Shown here: positions 28,608 to 29,993 of the stretch, in pieces
Layout of the letters: each line of letters starts with the position of its first letter
Position numbering within the stretch: position 1 is the first letter of the stretch
Virus record (IMG/VR): IMGVR_UViG_3300049596_000081
Coordinates: 1 to 29,993 of that record
Direction: 5' to 3' (one strand)
From: a virus
DNA: 29,993 nt
Made by a program: the position numbers and the translations under genes
The notes under the pieces: generated by a model
The model's input: only the letters and a program-made list of their open reading frames with translations
The model's database searches: none
What the model was told of the DNA's origin: nothing

Positions 28608-29546
28608 ATGGGAACAACACTTACGGGGACAACCCCACAGGACACATACGATAGCCTTATTAAGGTTACGGACAACGGGCCGATTAGCGGTACGCTAAAG
28701 GCGTTAAGCGATGGTTTGGGTAATGACTCAACCTTGTCTTTGTCAACGACTGCTGCTTCTATCGCAGGAACTTTGGCAGTAACGGGTGATTTCTCTATCG
28801 CGGACAAGATTGTCCACATAGGCGATACCAACACCGCTATCCGCTTCCCTGCTGCTGATACAATCACTTTTGAAACTTCGGGAGCAGAAGCAGCGCGCAT
28901 CAACTCATCAGGCAACGTAGGCATCGGCACGAGTTCGCCTAACAGAAAATTAGTCGTTGTATCTGCTGAATCCGAACAAGTTATTTTAACAAGCACTGCT
29001 GCATCTAATTTGTGCGGTATGTTTATTAATCCTGCGAACACCACTTTCAGTTCATTTATTGGAGGTACGGGAAATGATGCAGTAGTGCGAATTGAAGCTT
29101 CGGAGCGCTTCCGAGTAACTGCCAACGGAGTAACCTTCAACGGGGACACCGCAGCAGCCAACGCCCTTGATGACTACGAAGAAGGCACTTTTACTGCGAC
29201 TGTTGCTCCGCTTACTTCGGGAACTATTACTTTGACAACTGACCAACGCACTTGTAAATATACTAAGATTGGAAATCAAGTTTCAATAACGGGGTATTTG
29301 GTTGTGGCAAGTGTTTCTTCGCCTGTTGGTGGTGAAGTCTTCATTCAAGGTTTGCCATTTACTATTGCAAATGGTTTTGCAGCAGCAGGCTCAGGAAGCG
29401 TTACGTTCTTTGATTTCCCCACATACGCAGCGGAATCAGCGCCTTCTATTTTTAGCCCAAACGCAACAAGGGTAAGTGTCATTAAGAATGCATCTCTTAT
29501 TGGCGTAAGTGATGAATTCTACATTTCAGCAACATACTTCGTATAA
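28608..29546 (+). CDS. Tail fibre / receptor-binding-like protein, allele B
   Basis: The 312-aa product starts MGTTLTGTTPQDTYDSLIKV. It contains GNVGIGTSSPNRKLVV and the NALDDYEEGTFTATV hinge shared with the partial copy at 1-1059. The N-terminal segment and hinge are nearly identical, while the central and C-terminal parts differ and this copy is 46 residues shorter. The layout, conserved anchor and variable distal part, is typical of a host-range determinant. It belongs to the virion tail and probably forms a trimer. Details of receptor binding are not visible. Confidence 0.7.
   Translation: MGTTLTGTTPQDTYDSLIKVTDNGPISGTLKALSDGLGNDSTLSLSTTAASIAGTLAVTGDFSIADKIVHIGDTNTAIRFPAADTITFETSGAEAARINSSGNVGIGTSSPNRKLVVVSAESEQVILTSTAASNLCGMFINPANTTFSSFIGGTGNDAVVRIEASERFRVTANGVTFNGDTAAANALDDYEEGTFTATVAPLTSGTITLTTDQRTCKYTKIGNQVSITGYLVVASVSSPVGGEVFIQGLPFTIANGFAAAGSGSVTFFDFPTYAAESAPSIFSPNATRVSVIKNASLIGVSDEFYISATYFV
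28626..28681. repeat. Direct repeat of 1-56
   Basis: This exact copy of the first 56 bases of the window lies within the fibre N-terminal coding region. Confidence 0.95.
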
Positions 29547-29565
29547 TAAATAAACAACAAACAAA

Positions 29566-29811
29566 ATGATTGAAGAAGTAATCTACATCAGCGCATTTAA
29601 CGTCAAATTAGACGGAACCATTGAAGTCCGCAAAACCACAGACGTTACCAAAGACGGAGCCGTAATCGCTTCATCTTATTGGCGCACCGTGCTTGCAGTT
29701 AACGACCCTGCTGCCGATGAGGTATTGGGAGTTGATGGCTACTACCGCACCCTTGCCAACGATGCTTGGGCAATGATTCCTGCACCCGTTGCAGAAGTTG
29801 TAGCCGAGTAA
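29566..29811 (+). CDS. Small conserved protein following the fibre, allele B
   Basis: The 81-aa product is the counterpart of 1072-1329, beginning MIEEVIYISAFNVKLDGTIE. It lacks the four C-terminal residues, and its stop overlaps the next gene's region directly, whereas copy A has a 28-bp spacer. Synonymous and a few nonsynonymous differences show that the copies are diverged alleles, not a recent identical duplication. Confidence 0.75.
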   Translation: MIEEVIYISAFNVKLDGTIEVRKTTDVTKDGAVIASSYWRTVLAVNDPAADEVLGVDGYYRTLANDAWAMIPAPVAEVVAE

Positions 29812-29946
29812 ATGGAACACCTACAACAACGGCTTGATGCATTAAAGCAGCAAGAGGCGAATCTACTAATGCAATTAGATGAGGTTCGTGTCTTGGTATC
29901 TGCATACGAGAACACCCTAAACAAAGATGACAAAGGAGTCGGCTGA
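29812..29946 (+). CDS. Short coiled-coil protein, copy B
   Basis: This 44-aa ORF is the counterpart of 1358-1492, with a single base difference at 29866 (C for A). That change replaces residue I19 of copy A with leucine. It begins directly after the stop of the preceding gene. Confidence 0.6.
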   Translation: MEHLQQRLDALKQQEANLLMQLDEVRVLVSAYENTLNKDDKGVG

Positions 29947-29993
29947 TAGCGTAATCACGTCTTGGTCTTTAACGGGAGCAGGACTTCTCGTAA
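29867..29993. repeat. 127-bp exact repeat of 1413-1539, window end
   Basis: Identical to 1413-1539 to the last base. Joining the two copies gives a closed unit of 28,454 bp (1413-29866). Confidence 0.95.
29927..29993 (+). CDS. Small membrane protein, holin candidate (3' truncated copy)
   Basis: The first 22 codons are identical to 1473-1643. The gene is cut by the window end and would continue as the copy at 1473 if the ends are joined. Confidence 0.55.
   Translation, partial: MTKESADSVITSWSLTGAGLLV

Noticed and set aside
28520-29161. 213-aa reverse-strand ORF opposite the fibre gene
   Set aside because: Low-complexity Ser/Ala/Val composition, no counterpart maintained in the other fibre copy, and every supported gene runs on the + strand.
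1-29993. tRNA genes, CRISPR arrays, insertion sequences, integrase or attachment sites
   Set aside because: No cloverleaf-like sequence, regularly spaced repeat array, transposase or integrase motif was seen on reading; short tRNAs could escape reading by eye.

Overview
The window reads as an essentially complete genome of a small tailed phage (siphovirus-type, HK97-like capsid), about 28.5 kb per unit, with every supported gene on the + strand. The host is probably a member of the Bacteroidota. Promoter-like sites match the TAnnTTTG -7 element of that phylum (TATATTTG at 3890, 4582 and 8117), recognisable Shine-Dalgarno sites are rare, and many proteins resemble families I know from Flavobacterium and other Bacteroidetes phages and prophages. 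I see no integrase, repressor or partition gene, so a lytic lifestyle is likely but not proven.

Layout. 1-1059 is a tail-fibre-like gene lacking only its first codons. 1072-2768 holds a small virion-associated protein and a lysis cassette: small membrane proteins, a basic peptide, an M15 peptidase and a probable unimolecular spanin. 2769-3042 is an AT-rich noncoding region with AAGTT iterations, a 13-bp direct repeat, a palindrome and a promoter. It is a candidate origin or control region. 3043-8071 is the early replication and recombination region: DUF3310, RusA-like resolvase, SSB-like protein, RecA/DnaB-fold ATPase, DnaA-domain-IV-like protein, sigma-70-like factor and a PD-(D/E)XK-like nuclease. 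8092-11405 holds small proteins, a DUF6378-like protein, a thymidylate-synthase-superfamily enzyme with dCMP-hydroxymethylase-type residues, a MazG-like pyrophosphohydrolase and a RecE/Cas4-like exonuclease. 11398-13375 is a tightly overlapped cassette of two glycosyltransferases and a methyltransferase. 13372-15098 is packaging (HNH, small and large terminase). 15124-28605 is structural: tail chaperones with a -1 frameshift, tail proteins, tape measure, protease, scaffold, major capsid protein, a probable tail tube protein, portal and head-tail adaptor. 28608-29993 repeats the fibre/small-protein/lysis start in a different allele.

The two ends matter. Bases 29867-29993 are identical to 1413-1539 over exactly 127 bp, and 1-56 equals 28626-28681, while the fibre sequences between them differ. 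The simplest reading is a circular or terminally redundant genome (1413-29866 = 28,454 bp) whose contig carries two population alleles of the fibre. A real tandem duplication is the alternative.

How the genes may work together. The phage appears to bring its own initiator-like protein, SSB, helicase-like ATPase and nucleases but no DNA polymerase, so it would use the host replisome. The TS-family enzyme with an Asp at the dCMP-specifying position overlaps a MazG-like gene, recalling the T4 gp42/gp56 logic of cytosine replacement. With a DUF3310 protein and a downstream glycosyltransferase/methyltransferase cassette it suggests, without proving, a pathway for modified cytosine. Two leader motifs recur before start codons, AAAACCAATC in the early half and AAAAGGTTATTT in the structural half, and may mark gene classes.
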